A stretch of 30,544 bases of DNA from DASWIG01 sp965371445 (GTDB taxonomy: Bacteria > Acidobacteriota > Thermoanaerobaculia > Multivoradales > J023). Position 1 is the first letter of the stretch, and every line of letters starts with the position of its first letter. Positions 14,151 through 22,222 of the stretch are shown here, piece by piece. A program made the position numbers and the translations under genes. Location of the stretch: NCBI GenBank assembly GCA_965371445.1, contig CBDUYN010000126.1, positions 1 to 30,544 of the forward strand, read 5' to 3'. The notes under the pieces are model-generated. The model worked only from the letters and a program-made list of their open reading frames with translations. It was not told where the DNA came from and searched no databases.

Positions 14151-16379
14151 CTAAGCGCTCAGGAGCTCGCCGATCTTGCGCGAGATGCTCCGGGCGGTGA
14201 AGGGCTTTTGCAGAAAATCCGACCTCTCCTGGTCGAGGCCGTGGCGCAGGATGACGTTGTCGGTGTACCCCGAGATGAAGAGGCACCGGAGGTCGTCCCT
14301 CTCCTCCCGGATCCGGCTCAGCAGCTGCGGACCGCTCAGACCGGGCATCACGACGTCGGTGATCAGGAGATCGAGCGCCGGTTGCTCCTCGGCCAGGAGC
14401 CGCAGGGCGGTGTCGCCGTCGGAGGCCACCAGCACGTCGTGGCCCAGGGCTTTGAGGAGGCTCTCGGTCGAGGCCCTCATATGGCCGTTGTCTTCGACCA
14501 GAAGCACCTTTGCCGGGCCGGTGCTCACCGGAGCCTCGGCGCCGGCTGGCGCCTGCCGCTGGGTGGCCGGCCTGTCGCAGGCCGGTAAAAAGATCTCGAA
14601 GGTGGTCCCCCGCTCCGGCTGGCTGCTCACCGCGATGAAGCCGCCATTCTGCTTCACGATGCCGTAGACCGTGGCCAGGCCGAGACCGCTCGAGCCACTC
14701 TCCGACTTGGTGGTGAAGAAGGGCTCGAAGATCTTCTCCTGGATCTCGGGCGCGATGCCGAGTCCGGTATCGAGCACCGAGATCACCGCGTATCTGCCGG
14801 GCGCCAGGGCCGGGTGGCTGCCGCCTTTCTCCGGGCCTTTCTCCACATTGCTCGTCCTCACCAGGATCTCGCCCCCCTGCGGCATGGCGTCGCGGCTGTT
14901 GACCAGCAGATTGACCAGGATCTGCTCGACCTGGGAGGGATCGACCTCGACGCTCGAGAGCCCCTCGTCGCAATCGGTCGAGAGGGCGATGTTGTCGCCG
15001 AGGAGCTGCTTCATCATACCCTCCATCCTCGCGACCACCCGGTTCAAATCGACCACCTCGGGCCGGATGGGCTGCTTGCGGCTAAAGGCCAGGAGCTGGC
15101 GGATCAGAGCGGAGGCCTCGCTGGCGGTCTCCATCGCCGCGTCCATGCGCTGCGCCAGGGCCTCGTCGCCCCGGCTGTTCATCCTGGCGACCTCGCAGAA
15201 TCCCATGATGGCCCCCAGGTAGTTGTTGATGTCGTGGGCGATGCCGCCCGCCAGCCGCCCCACGGCCTCCATCTTCTGGGCCTGGCGGAGCTCGGCTTCG
15301 CGCTGGCGAAGCACCCTCTTGATCTGCCGGCGCTGGCTGACGTCGCGAAACACCAAGACAGCGCCGAGGAGCTTGCCCTTATGGTCGCGGATAAGGGCGG
15401 CTCTTTCATCGATGCCGTAGCATTTCTCGCGCTGGCGGTCGGCCATCGCGAAGTGGTTCGTCATCCCGACGCTCTCGCCGGTGCGCAGGGCCCTCGTCAC
15501 CGGGTTCTCCACCGGGTGGCCGTCCTCCCGCTCGCTCCTGAAGACCTCCTCGATCGGTTGGCCCGAAGCCTCCTCCAGCGGCCAGCCGGTCAGCTTCTCG
15601 GCCATCGGGTTCATGAAAAAAACCGCGCCCTCGAGATCGGTGGTGACGACGGCGCTGTCGATCGAGCTCAAGGTGGTCAACAACCACCTCTGGCTCGTCC
15701 GCACGATGCCCTCGGCTTTCCGGCGCCGCTTTTCCCGGCTCGCGAGCCCGGCGACCGCCGCCGCCACGATGAGAAGCCAGACGCCGACCACGAGCCACAG
15801 GCGCAGGCGTGAACGGGCCTGGAACCGCGCCGTGCGCTCCGCAAGCCCGCTGCGCAGCGCCTCGGAATCCCGCAGCAGATCGCGGAAGATCTCATCGAAG
15901 CTCTGGTCCATCTCGGTGCCGATGCCGGCGCTGTCGCCGCGGCGGTAACGCTCCCTGGAGGCCTTCCGGAGCTCGATGATCCGCGTCCTCAAATCCTCGG
16001 CCTGCTGCCTGAGCCGGGGATCCCTGAGCGGCCTCAAGGCGCGGCCCTCAGGCTCCACGGAGCCGTCCAGCACCTGCCCGACGAGCTCGACGGAGCGGTC
16101 CAGGTTCTGCCAGATCTCCGCTTCGCTGTCGACGCTGGTATCGCCGGTGAGGAGCTCCTCCAGCCAGAGGTGCGAGGTGGCGACGGCGACCTCGAGCTTG
16201 CGGATCGCGTCGTCGAGCATCAGATCCTGGATGGCCTGCTGCTCGCTGACGAGGCTCGTCCACAGCAGCAGAGCGATCGAGAGCGCCCCCAGAACCAGCA
16301 CCGCGGCCGGCGTCCGGTACCCCCGCGGCGCTCTCTCGCTCGCGGGTTTGAAAAGCTCTGGCGCGTCGGCTGTGCTCAT
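14151..16379 (-). CDS. Membrane hybrid sensor histidine kinase (PAS-HisKA-HATPase-REC)
   Basis: A 742-residue kinase. Start ATG 16379 is chosen because GAAGGAGG lies 4-5 nt upstream; GTG 16400 would begin before that site. TM1 is about 25-45, followed by a periplasmic helical sensor of about 150 residues and TM2 (LWLVVGVWLLIVAAAVAGLA). Next come a PAS domain (SSIDSAVVTTDLEGAVFFMN ... GWPLEEASG), an H box with His382 (GGIAHDINNYLGAIMGF), N/G boxes (NLLVNSRDAMPQGG, DTGLGIAPEI, GSSGLGLATVYGIV) and a C-terminal receiver with Asp675 (LLITDVVMPGLSG). It lies 55 bp downstream of an OmpR-type regulator and just upstream of the oxidase. The fused receiver suggests a phosphorelay or fine tuning. Signal unknown; copper or another oxidase substrate is a guess from context. 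Confidence 0.9.
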   Translation of the reverse strand: MSTADAPELFKPASERAPRGYRTPAAVLVLGALSIALLLWTSLVSEQQAIQDLMLDDAIRKLEVAVATSHLWLEELLTGDTSVDSEAEIWQNLDRSVELVGQVLDGSVEPEGRALRPLRDPRLRQQAEDLRTRIIELRKASRERYRRGDSAGIGTEMDQSFDEIFRDLLRDSEALRSGLAERTARFQARSRLRLWLVVGVWLLIVAAAVAGLASREKRRRKAEGIVRTSQRWLLTTLSSIDSAVVTTDLEGAVFFMNPMAEKLTGWPLEEASGQPIEEVFRSEREDGHPVENPVTRALRTGESVGMTNHFAMADRQREKCYGIDERAALIRDHKGKLLGAVLVFRDVSQRRQIKRVLRQREAELRQAQKMEAVGRLAGGIAHDINNYLGAIMGFCEVARMNSRGDEALAQRMDAAMETASEASALIRQLLAFSRKQPIRPEVVDLNRVVARMEGMMKQLLGDNIALSTDCDEGLSSVEVDPSQVEQILVNLLVNSRDAMPQGGEILVRTSNVEKGPEKGGSHPALAPGRYAVISVLDTGLGIAPEIQEKIFEPFFTTKSESGSSGLGLATVYGIVKQNGGFIAVSSQPERGTTFEIFLPACDRPATQRQAPAGAEAPVSTGPAKVLLVEDNGHMRASTESLLKALGHDVLVASDGDTALRLLAEEQPALDLLITDVVMPGLSGPQLLSRIREERDDLRCLFISGYTDNVILRHGLDQERSDFLQKPFTARSISRKIGELLSA

Positions 16380-16434
16380 GGAGCCTCCTTCCGAGCTCAC
16401 CCCACGCCAGCGGCACGATTGCTCCGGGGACCCC

Positions 16435-17112
16435 CTACGAGCGGAGGCTCCGCAGCACGTAGCCCGCCCCCCGGACGGTGTGCAGCAGCCGCTCCTCGCG
16501 GCCGTCGTCGATCTTCTTGCGCAGGCGGTGGATCATCACGTCGACGACGTTGCCCATAGAGTCGAAAGCGGTGTCCCAGACGTGGGTCTCGATGTCGGTT
16601 CTACTCACGACTTCGTCTTTGCGGGTCAGGAAATACCCCAGGAGAGTGAACTCCTTCGGTGACAGCTCCACTGGCCGGCCGGCCACCGTCACTCGACGCT
16701 TGGCGCGGTCCATTTGCAGGTCGCCGGCACAGAGCTCGGTCTGGAGCGGCTTGTCGCGGCGCCGCAGCAAGCTCCGAACCCGGGCGAGGAGCTCGCCGAC
16801 GGAGAAGGGTTTGGGCAGGTAGTCGTCGGCGCCGGCGTCGAGGCCTTCGACGCGGTCCTCGACCGCATTGCGCACCGTGAGCATCAGGATCGGCATCTGG
16901 TAGCCCTGGCGGCGCCATGCGCGCAGGAGCTCCAGGCCCGAGGAATCGGGGAGCTGCCAATCGAGGACGACCAGGTCGAGCTCCTCGAGGTCGACCAGCT
17001 CCGCGGCCTGCTCGCCGGTGGTAGCCAGGTCCACCGCATAGCAGGCGTCCCGCAGGACGTCACAGATCAACGCCGCCATTCTCAGGTTGTCTTCGACCAC
17101 TAATACTCGCAC
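16435..17112 (-). CDS. OmpR/PhoB-family response regulator, CusR/CopR-like
   Basis: A 225-residue regulator starting at GTG 17112 (VRVLVVEDN), preceded by GGGGG. The receiver (1-120) has the E7/D8 pair, phospho-Asp51 (VVLDWQLPDSSG), Thr in MLTVR and Lys in YLPKPFS. The winged-helix DNA-binding domain has ELSPKEFTLLGYF, and ETHVWDTAFDSMGNVVDVMI followed by HRLRKKIDD. The HVWD..FDS..NVVDV.I.RLR.KID pattern is characteristic of the heavy-metal subgroup (CusR, CopR, PcoR). The next gene is the hybrid kinase. Predicted to bind the phased TGTAA boxes before the oxidase. Confidence 0.92.
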   Translation of the reverse strand: MRVLVVEDNLRMAALICDVLRDACYAVDLATTGEQAAELVDLEELDLVVLDWQLPDSSGLELLRAWRRQGYQMPILMLTVRNAVEDRVEGLDAGADDYLPKPFSVGELLARVRSLLRRRDKPLQTELCAGDLQMDRAKRRVTVAGRPVELSPKEFTLLGYFLTRKDEVVSRTDIETHVWDTAFDSMGNVVDVMIHRLRKKIDDGREERLLHTVRGAGYVLRSLRS

Positions 17113-17268
17113 GGCACCCCCTTTCCTGCACACAGCAGGCGATTCGTCGACCTTTCCACAATTCGCTGGCGAAGGCGTGAGGTGGCCGTGGCGGGCGCCC
17201 TCGCCGCCGCCGATTACCCTGGTGTCGACCGGAGAGTGTGAGTGTAGCGCATTACGATTCAAAAGAAA

Positions 17269-17296
17269 AGTATATACAGAAATACACATATGTCTT
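17269..17296 (-). promoter_or_regulatory. Promoter of the response-regulator gene
   Basis: In an AT-rich island within otherwise GC-rich DNA, the minus strand reads AAGACA (17296-17291), 16 bp, TATACT (17274-17269). The ATG-rich palindromic CATATG lies in the spacer. The leader to GTG 17112 is about 150 nt. The remainder of 17113-17406 shows no gene. Confidence 0.5.
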
Positions 17297-17406
17297 CTTG
17301 CTCATGTTTCAACGCCACCTTGGATCCCGTCGGCTCGACCACGATCGCCGACGCAGAGGGTGTCGGCTCCCGGGAGCGCCCCGGGGACTGCCCGCAGGCG
17401 AAGGCC

Positions 17407-18318
17407 CTACGGCGCGAGGCTGGGAAAAAGTCCCGACGCTCCCATGAGCGCGACGAGCCGCTCGCGCTCCTCAGTCTCCAAGGGACGCAGCGGACGGCGC
17501 GGTGCGCCACCGACGTAGCCCGCGTAGTCCAGCGACGCCTTGAGCCCGGCGATGCCGAGCCCCGTCGTCACCATCGCGGCGACCGGCGCCAGGTTCTGCT
17601 GGAGCGTGCGGGCGCGCTCGTGCTCGCCCGCCCGGACGGCCTCGTAGAGCTCGACCGACGCCTCCGGCGCCACGCAGGCCACCGCGAGAATCGCGCCCGC
17701 CGCTCCCATGGCGAGCGCCGGATAGAGGATCCCGGCGTTGCCCACCACGACGTCGAAGCCCGGCGGCGCGAGGCGGATCGCGTCAGAGAGCGCCGAGAGG
17801 TTGCCCGAGCTGTCCTTGACACCGACGACGTTCTCCTCGCCGGCGAGCGCCGAGATCGTCGCCGGCTCCAGCACGACGCCCGTGTTCTGCGGGACGTTGT
17901 AGAGCAGCACCGGCAGCGGCGAGGACGAGGCCACCTCGGCGAAGAAAGCGCGCAGCACGTCCTGCTTCATGGCCCCCTTGTAGAAGTAGGGAGTGATCAG
18001 CAAGACGGCGTCGGCCCCGGCGTCGGCGGCCTCGCGGCTCGCGGCGACGGCGGCGCGGGTCGAAAGCTCGTTGACCCCGGCGACGACGGTCTTGCCCGGC
18101 GCGGCTTTCCCCCGCAGCGTTGCGAGGACGCGGCGCCGTTCCTTCGCCGTCAGGTGGACGGCCTCGCCGTTCGAGCCGAGAGCGACGTAGCCCGCGAGGC
18201 CGGTTTCGTTGTAGCGCTCGACGTTCGCAGCGAGCGCGCCGAGGTCGACCTCGCCGCGCTCGTCGAAAGGGGTGGTCAGCGGCGGGAACACCCCCGCCAG
18301 GTTCACTCTGTTCGCCAT
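17407..18318 (-). CDS. DapA/HOGA-family class-I aldolase
   Basis: A 303-residue TIM-barrel lyase of the dihydrodipicolinate synthase family. It has GSNGEAVHLTAKER (phosphate/carboxylate loop), catalytic Tyr140 (LLYNVPQNTG) and Schiff-base Lys168 (VVGVKDSSGN). The C-terminal GLGIAGLKASLDYAGYVGG...RRPL resembles 4-hydroxy-2-oxoglutarate aldolase (HOGA) members more than classical DapA, so pyruvate release from a 4-hydroxy-2-oxo acid is as likely as lysine synthesis. The start is the Met of MANRVNLAG; upstream codons would overlap the divergent regulator. No lysine genes are adjacent. The divergent starts are about 50 bp apart (18318 and 18370), so regulation may be shared. Confidence 0.88.
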   Translation of the reverse strand: MANRVNLAGVFPPLTTPFDERGEVDLGALAANVERYNETGLAGYVALGSNGEAVHLTAKERRRVLATLRGKAAPGKTVVAGVNELSTRAAVAASREAADAGADAVLLITPYFYKGAMKQDVLRAFFAEVASSSPLPVLLYNVPQNTGVVLEPATISALAGEENVVGVKDSSGNLSALSDAIRLAPPGFDVVVGNAGILYPALAMGAAGAILAVACVAPEASVELYEAVRAGEHERARTLQQNLAPVAAMVTTGLGIAGLKASLDYAGYVGGAPRRPLRPLETEERERLVALMGASGLFPSLAP

Positions 18319-18369
18319 ACCGGGACGATAACGCAGGCGACCAAATTTTGCAGTACCATGGGGGACGCC

Positions 18370-19086
18370 ATGCACGATCTGGCCAAAGGAACGATCGCCC
18401 TCGTCGACGACGAGGAGAACATCCGCGAGACGGTGGGCTTCGCGCTGCGCCGCGAGGGCTACCAGGTCGATGTCTACGCCGACGGCCAGGCCGCCTGGGA
18501 GGTCTTTCGCGACAAGCTCCCCGAGGTGGTGGTGCTCGACGTCATGATGCCCCGGATGGACGGCCTGGAGCTCTGCCGCCGGCTGCGCGAGAAGTCGCAG
18601 AAGCTACCGATCATCTTCCTCACCTCACGCGACGAGGAGTTCGACCGCGTCCTGGGCCTGGAGCTCGGGGCCGACGACTACCTCTGCAAGCCTTTTTCCA
18701 TGCGCGAGCTGACTGCCCGGGTGAAGGTGCTTTTCCGGCGTCTGGCGCTCGACAAGAAGGGTCTCGCGGGCACCGGCGACGACAAGCTACTGCGGGTCGG
18801 AGAGCTGCAGCTCGACCTCCAGCGCTACACCGCCCACTACCGCGGCGAGCCGGTCTTGCTCACGGTCACCGAGTTCATGATCTTGAACGCGCTGGTCCGC
18901 CACCCGGGGCATGTCAAGACCCGCCAGCAGCTGATGCAGGACGGCTACCCCCACGACTCCTACGTCAGCGACCGCACGATCGACAGCCACATCAAGCGCG
19001 TACGCCGCAAGATCGCAAGGATCGAGCCGGACTTCGACGGCATCGAGACCGTCTACGGGCTGGGCTACCGGTACCGCGAGCCCTAG
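18370..19086 (+). CDS. OmpR-family response regulator, ChvI-like
   Basis: A 238-residue regulator. ATG 18370 (MHDLAKGTIALVDDEENI) has GGGGGA 5-6 nt upstream; ATG 18358 is an alternative. The receiver has D13/D14, phospho-Asp57 (VVLDVMMPRMDG), FLTSRDEE and CKPFS. The winged-helix domain has LTVTEFMILNALVRHPG and SDRTIDSHIKRVRRKI, ending GLGYRYREP. The LGLELGADDYLCKPFSMREL region and its pairing with a CHASE-like sensor kinase resemble ChvI of ChvG-ChvI (ExoS-ChvI) systems, which respond to envelope or acid stress; that specificity is inferred. The kinase starts 5 bp after this stop. Confidence 0.9.
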   Translation: MHDLAKGTIALVDDEENIRETVGFALRREGYQVDVYADGQAAWEVFRDKLPEVVVLDVMMPRMDGLELCRRLREKSQKLPIIFLTSRDEEFDRVLGLELGADDYLCKPFSMRELTARVKVLFRRLALDKKGLAGTGDDKLLRVGELQLDLQRYTAHYRGEPVLLTVTEFMILNALVRHPGHVKTRQQLMQDGYPHDSYVSDRTIDSHIKRVRRKIARIEPDFDGIETVYGLGYRYREP

Positions 19087-19091
19087 AGGCG

Positions 19092-20669
19092 ATGAAGAAG
19101 ACCCGGTCGCTCCTGCGCTTCGCCTCGCGGATCTGGATTCGCCTCCTCGCCTTCAACGTCCTGGTGGTCTTCTTGCCGGTCGCGGGCCTCTGGGCGCTGC
19201 GCAGCTACGAGCAATACCTGCTGATTTTCCAGGAGCGCTCGAACGTCCAGCAAGGACGCCTCCTCGCGGCCGCCCTGGGCGAGAACGGGCCCCTCGAAGC
19301 CGCCGACGCCGAGCGCATCCTCGTCAACTTGAAGCAACGCCTCGACGCGCGGCTACGCATCGTCGACGCCGACATGAACCTGCTGGTCGACTCCAGTCAC
19401 CTGGGTCCCCGCCTCGAGCAGGTCCCGCCACGCGGCGAGCCCGACGAGCCCGAGGCCCGCGAGAGCTGGGTCTACCGGCTGGGCTCGACCCTCTACGGGG
19501 TGTACCAGCTCGTCTTTCGTCCGCCGGAGCTGCCGGTGCTCGAAGCCGAGTTCTACGCCTCGGCCACCCGCTTCGATGGCGAAGAGATCCGCGAGGCCCT
19601 GGCGGGCCGCTACGGCAACACCACCCGCCTGTCGCGCGACGGGCGCTCGCTCACCCTCTACAGCGCCATTCCCATCCGCTCGGGCGGCGACGTCGTCGGC
19701 GTGGCCCTGGTCTCCAAATCGACGTTCACGATCCTCCGGATGCTCTACGACCTGCGGATCCGGACCTTCAAGGTGGTGCTGGTCTCGCTCGTCGTGGCGG
19801 CGATCCTGAGCCTTCTCGTCTCGACGACCATCGCGCGTCCACTGAGCCGCCTGCGGCGCGAGGCCCAGGCGATGCTCGACCGCAGAGGACGACTCAAGGG
19901 ACGCTTCAAGCAGTCGCGCCGGCTCGACGAGATCGGCGACCTCGAACGGGCGCTCCACGAGCTGACCCGGCGCCTCGAGGGGCATATCTCCTTCATCGAG
20001 TCGTTTGCGTCCGACGTGTCGCACGAGTTCAAGAACCCCCTGGCCTCGATCCGCAACGCCACGGACCTCTTGGCCGAGGTCGAAGAGCCGGAAGACCGGG
20101 TGCGTTTCCACCGTATGGCGCTGCGGGACCTCTCGCGCCTCGAAAGCCTGCTTTCCGGGGTACGGGAGATCAGCCAGATCGACGCCCAGATCGACGAGGA
20201 GCCGACCGAGCCGGTGCGGCTCGACGAGCTTCTAAGAGCGCTCGTCGAGCAGTTCGAGCTGCGCCCCAACGGAGGCGTGCGCTACCGGCTCGAGGTCCCG
20301 GAGGGACCGGTGACGGTGGAGGCGATCCCCGACCGTCTGGCGCAGGTCTTCGAGAACCTCCTCGACAACGCCCGCAGCTTCTCGCCCGAGAGCGGCGAGG
20401 TCTCGATGGGGCTCGAGGTGCGCGGTGGCACCGCGGTGGTCCGTATTGCCGACCAGGGTCCTGGGATCCCGGAGGAGCACCGAGAGAAGATCTTTCAGCG
20501 TTTCTTCACCTACCGTCCGGAGGGGGCGCGCGGCAAGGACGGCTATACGGGGTTGGGGCTGGCGATCGTGCGCGCCATCGTCGAGAGCGCGGGCGGCAAG
20601 GTCGCGGCGGGGGAGACCGAGGGCGGCGGCGCCGTCATGACGGTGGAGCTGCCGCTGGGGATGGGGTGA
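19092..20669 (+). CDS. Sensor histidine kinase, ChvG-like
   Basis: A 525-residue kinase. TM1 is at about 14-32 (LLAFNVLVVFLPVAGLWAL), followed by an extracytoplasmic sensor of about 190 residues that ends YSAIPIRSGGDVVGVALVSK. TM2 (VVLVSLVVAAILSLLVSTTI) leads into HAMP (ARPLSRLRREAQAML). HisKA carries His311 (FIESFASDVSHEFKNPLASI) and the ATPase carries ENLLDNARSF, DQGPGIPEEHREKIFQRFFT and GYTGLGLAIVRAIV. The ordering and the SFASDVSHEFKNPLASIR signature match ChvG/ExoS. It is transcribed with the regulator 5 bp upstream. An S24 peptidase gene follows after 18 bp. Confidence 0.92.
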   Translation: MKKTRSLLRFASRIWIRLLAFNVLVVFLPVAGLWALRSYEQYLLIFQERSNVQQGRLLAAALGENGPLEAADAERILVNLKQRLDARLRIVDADMNLLVDSSHLGPRLEQVPPRGEPDEPEARESWVYRLGSTLYGVYQLVFRPPELPVLEAEFYASATRFDGEEIREALAGRYGNTTRLSRDGRSLTLYSAIPIRSGGDVVGVALVSKSTFTILRMLYDLRIRTFKVVLVSLVVAAILSLLVSTTIARPLSRLRREAQAMLDRRGRLKGRFKQSRRLDEIGDLERALHELTRRLEGHISFIESFASDVSHEFKNPLASIRNATDLLAEVEEPEDRVRFHRMALRDLSRLESLLSGVREISQIDAQIDEEPTEPVRLDELLRALVEQFELRPNGGVRYRLEVPEGPVTVEAIPDRLAQVFENLLDNARSFSPESGEVSMGLEVRGGTAVVRIADQGPGIPEEHREKIFQRFFTYRPEGARGKDGYTGLGLAIVRAIVESAGGKVAAGETEGGGAVMTVELPLGMG

Positions 20670-20687
20670 ATCTCTTGTGCCTGCGCG

Positions 20688-21119
20688 ATGGGCCGCGCGT
20701 TCAGCGAAGCCCAGGTGGTCGAGGACGCCGGCTGGCAGTGGGTGGAGCTCTACGGTCGGACGTGTCCCGCTCCGGGCCTGTTCGTCGCGCAGGTCGTCGG
20801 CGCCTCGATGAACCGCCGGATACCCGACGGTGCCTGGTGTCTGTGGCGGATGAACCCGGCCGGTTCCCGCCAAGGCAAGATCGTGCTGGCCGAGCACCGC
20901 GACATCGACGACCCCGAGCTCGGCGGCCACTATACGGTCAAGGTCTACGAGTCGGAGAAGGTGCAAGCCGAGGACGGCGGCTGGCGACACGGCAACGTCC
21001 GTCTCAAGCCAGACTCGTTCGACAACGCCTACGAGCCCATCGTCCTCGACGGGCTTGAGGAGGGCGACCTCAGGATCGTGGCGGAGATAGTCGAGGTCCT
21101 GGAGCTCGGCGAACGGTGA
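20688..21119 (+). CDS. Stand-alone S24 (LexA-type) serine peptidase domain
   Basis: A 143-residue protein that is essentially one S24 peptidase fold: VAQVVGASMNRRIPDGAWCL carries the nucleophile Ser40 and TVKVYES the general-base Lys85, as in LexA/UmuD/CI. There is no helix-turn-helix and no obvious Ala-Gly/Cys-Gly self-cleavage linker ahead of the domain, so self-cleaving repression is unlikely. Such domains also occur at the ends of helicases and restriction-associated proteins. The start ATG 20688 is the only in-frame candidate after the kinase stop (the same frame) and has no clear ribosome site, which suggests coupling to the upstream two-component pair. Substrate unknown. Confidence 0.75.
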   Translation: MGRAFSEAQVVEDAGWQWVELYGRTCPAPGLFVAQVVGASMNRRIPDGAWCLWRMNPAGSRQGKIVLAEHRDIDDPELGGHYTVKVYESEKVQAEDGGWRHGNVRLKPDSFDNAYEPIVLDGLEEGDLRIVAEIVEVLELGER

Positions 21120-21171
21120 CTTTCGACACGGACCCTCCTCCTCACTCGACGCTGATTGCCGCTGTTCCGGT

Positions 21172-21401
21172 TAAGCGTATAACTCGCTCGACCTCAACAG
21201 CTCGGGTTCTTGTCGAGCGTATAACTCGCTCGACCTCAACAGCTCGTGTTCCTGTCGAGCGTATAACTCGCTCGATCTTGGCAGATCGGATTCCAGTCGA
21301 GCGTATAACTCGCTCAACCTCAACAGCTCAAGCTCCCATCGAGCGTATAACTCGCTCGACAGGAACCGTAGACGTTCCCGTCGAGCTTGCCCACTCGCTT
21401 A
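21172..21401. repeat. Six-unit 42-bp tandem array built on palindromes
   Basis: The core GCGTATAACTCGCT recurs at 21175, 21217, 21259, 21301 and 21343, exactly 42 bp apart, with a decayed copy at 21385. Each core sits in a palindrome TCGAGCG-TATAACT-CGCTCGA. The 21-bp intervening segments are related to each other and also start TCGAC/TCGAT and end GTCGA/ATCGA. The last one folds as TCGAC-GGAAC...GTTCC-GTCGA. The array lies between the 3' ends of the convergent S24 and CGNR genes. Because 42 is a multiple of three, a frame stays open (RITRSTSTARVPVE-type 14-mers) without evidence of being a gene. Confidence 0.9.
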
Positions 21402-22154
21402 ACGTCCACCGCGGCTGTTTCCGTCAAGGATTCCTCTCGCTCCGTGCGATCCTGGGATTACCGCTTGACGGTGCGCGGCCTCTTGCGCCGAATCCGGTCG
21501 GGGCGCACGTAAGTTCTCATGGTCGTCGCGTTTCTTCTTCGCCTTCCGGTAGTAGTAGCGCAGCGCCTTGACCCGGTTGCCGCAAAGCTCGGGAACGCAC
21601 CACTTCCGGCGACGGGACGGGGTGCGGTCGACGAAATGAAGCCCGCAATCGGCGGCGGCACACTTGCGGACGCAATAGGCGTCCGTCGAGGTAAGGGTCT
21701 CCATGGCCGAGTGGACGACTCCCCAGAGCATGCGGTCGAGGGCGTCCTCGGAGCCGATCCAGCCGATGGTCATACCCTTTTCGCCGGGACCGAGGGAAGC
21801 CTGGGAGAAGGCCTCGCGAAGGGCCAGGTTGAGCAGCTGGAGCGCGTCGGCCGGGGCCGGTTTATGGGACCACAGGGCCCGGAAGATCCGCCTCAGCGCC
21901 TCGCGCAGCGCGACGGCCCGCGAGAGGACGGCCGCGGCTTCCTCAGGCCGTTCCTTGGCGATTCGAGCGAGCCGTTCGGCCTCGGCGGCGGAGAGGAGGT
22001 GGGTCTGCTGTCCCCAGGTCAGGAGCTCGGCGTAGCTCGTGACGCCCTGCTGGTCGTTCTCCGGCCGGGCCGCGGCGGTGTTGACGAAGGCGACGCACAG
22101 CGAGCCGGCCAACTGGAGCTGAGGTCCGCGAGGCTTTCGTGTCTTCTTGGCCAT
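21399..22154 (-). CDS. CGNR zinc-finger putative transcription regulator
   Basis: A 251-residue protein. The N-terminal helical domain (about 15-150, GSLCVAFVNTAA ... YAELLTWGQQTHLL ... AVALREALRRIF) and the C-terminal zinc finger are diagnostic of the CGNR (ABATE-type) family. The finger has C165 and C170 (CAAADC), HFVDRTPSRRRKWC186 and C191-GNR, followed by a basic helix. These are stress-linked putative DNA-binding regulators. After about residue 208 (KAKKKRDD) codon usage is better in another frame, which ends at 21458 with the basic tail MRTYVRPDRIRRKRPRTVKR. A frame slip near 21520 is possible, so the true C-terminus is uncertain. It lies 68 bp downstream of the TPR gene on the same strand. 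Confidence 0.85.
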   Translation of the reverse strand: MAKKTRKPRGPQLQLAGSLCVAFVNTAAARPENDQQGVTSYAELLTWGQQTHLLSAAEAERLARIAKERPEEAAAVLSRAVALREALRRIFRALWSHKPAPADALQLLNLALREAFSQASLGPGEKGMTIGWIGSEDALDRMLWGVVHSAMETLTSTDAYCVRKCAAADCGLHFVDRTPSRRRKWCVPELCGNRVKALRYYYRKAKKKRDDHENLRAPRPDSAQEAAHRQAVIPGSHGARGILDGNSRGGR

Positions 22155-22159
22155 GTCCC

Positions 22160-22168
22160 ATTATCGCA
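22160..22168 (-). promoter_or_regulatory. Extended -10 giving a probable leaderless CGNR transcript
   Basis: The minus strand reads TGC-GATAAT (22168-22160), an extended -10, with the CGNR start ATG only 5 nt further (22154). Transcription would begin at or next to the start codon. No strong ribosome site is present, consistent with leaderless translation. Confidence 0.35.
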
Positions 22169-22222
22169 CACAAGGCTCCTCGGTCGCCCCGCGGAGGATG
22201 AGACCTGCTATAGGAGGCCGTC

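Noticed and set aside
21172..21401. CRISPR array
   Set aside because: The intervening 21-bp segments are similar to one another rather than unique, the repeat core is short, and no cas genes are present. It is a tandem minisatellite.
21116..21571. 151-residue protein made of 14-residue repeats
   Set aside because: The frame is open only because the 42-bp unit is a multiple of three. It runs antisense into the CGNR gene and has atypical codon use.
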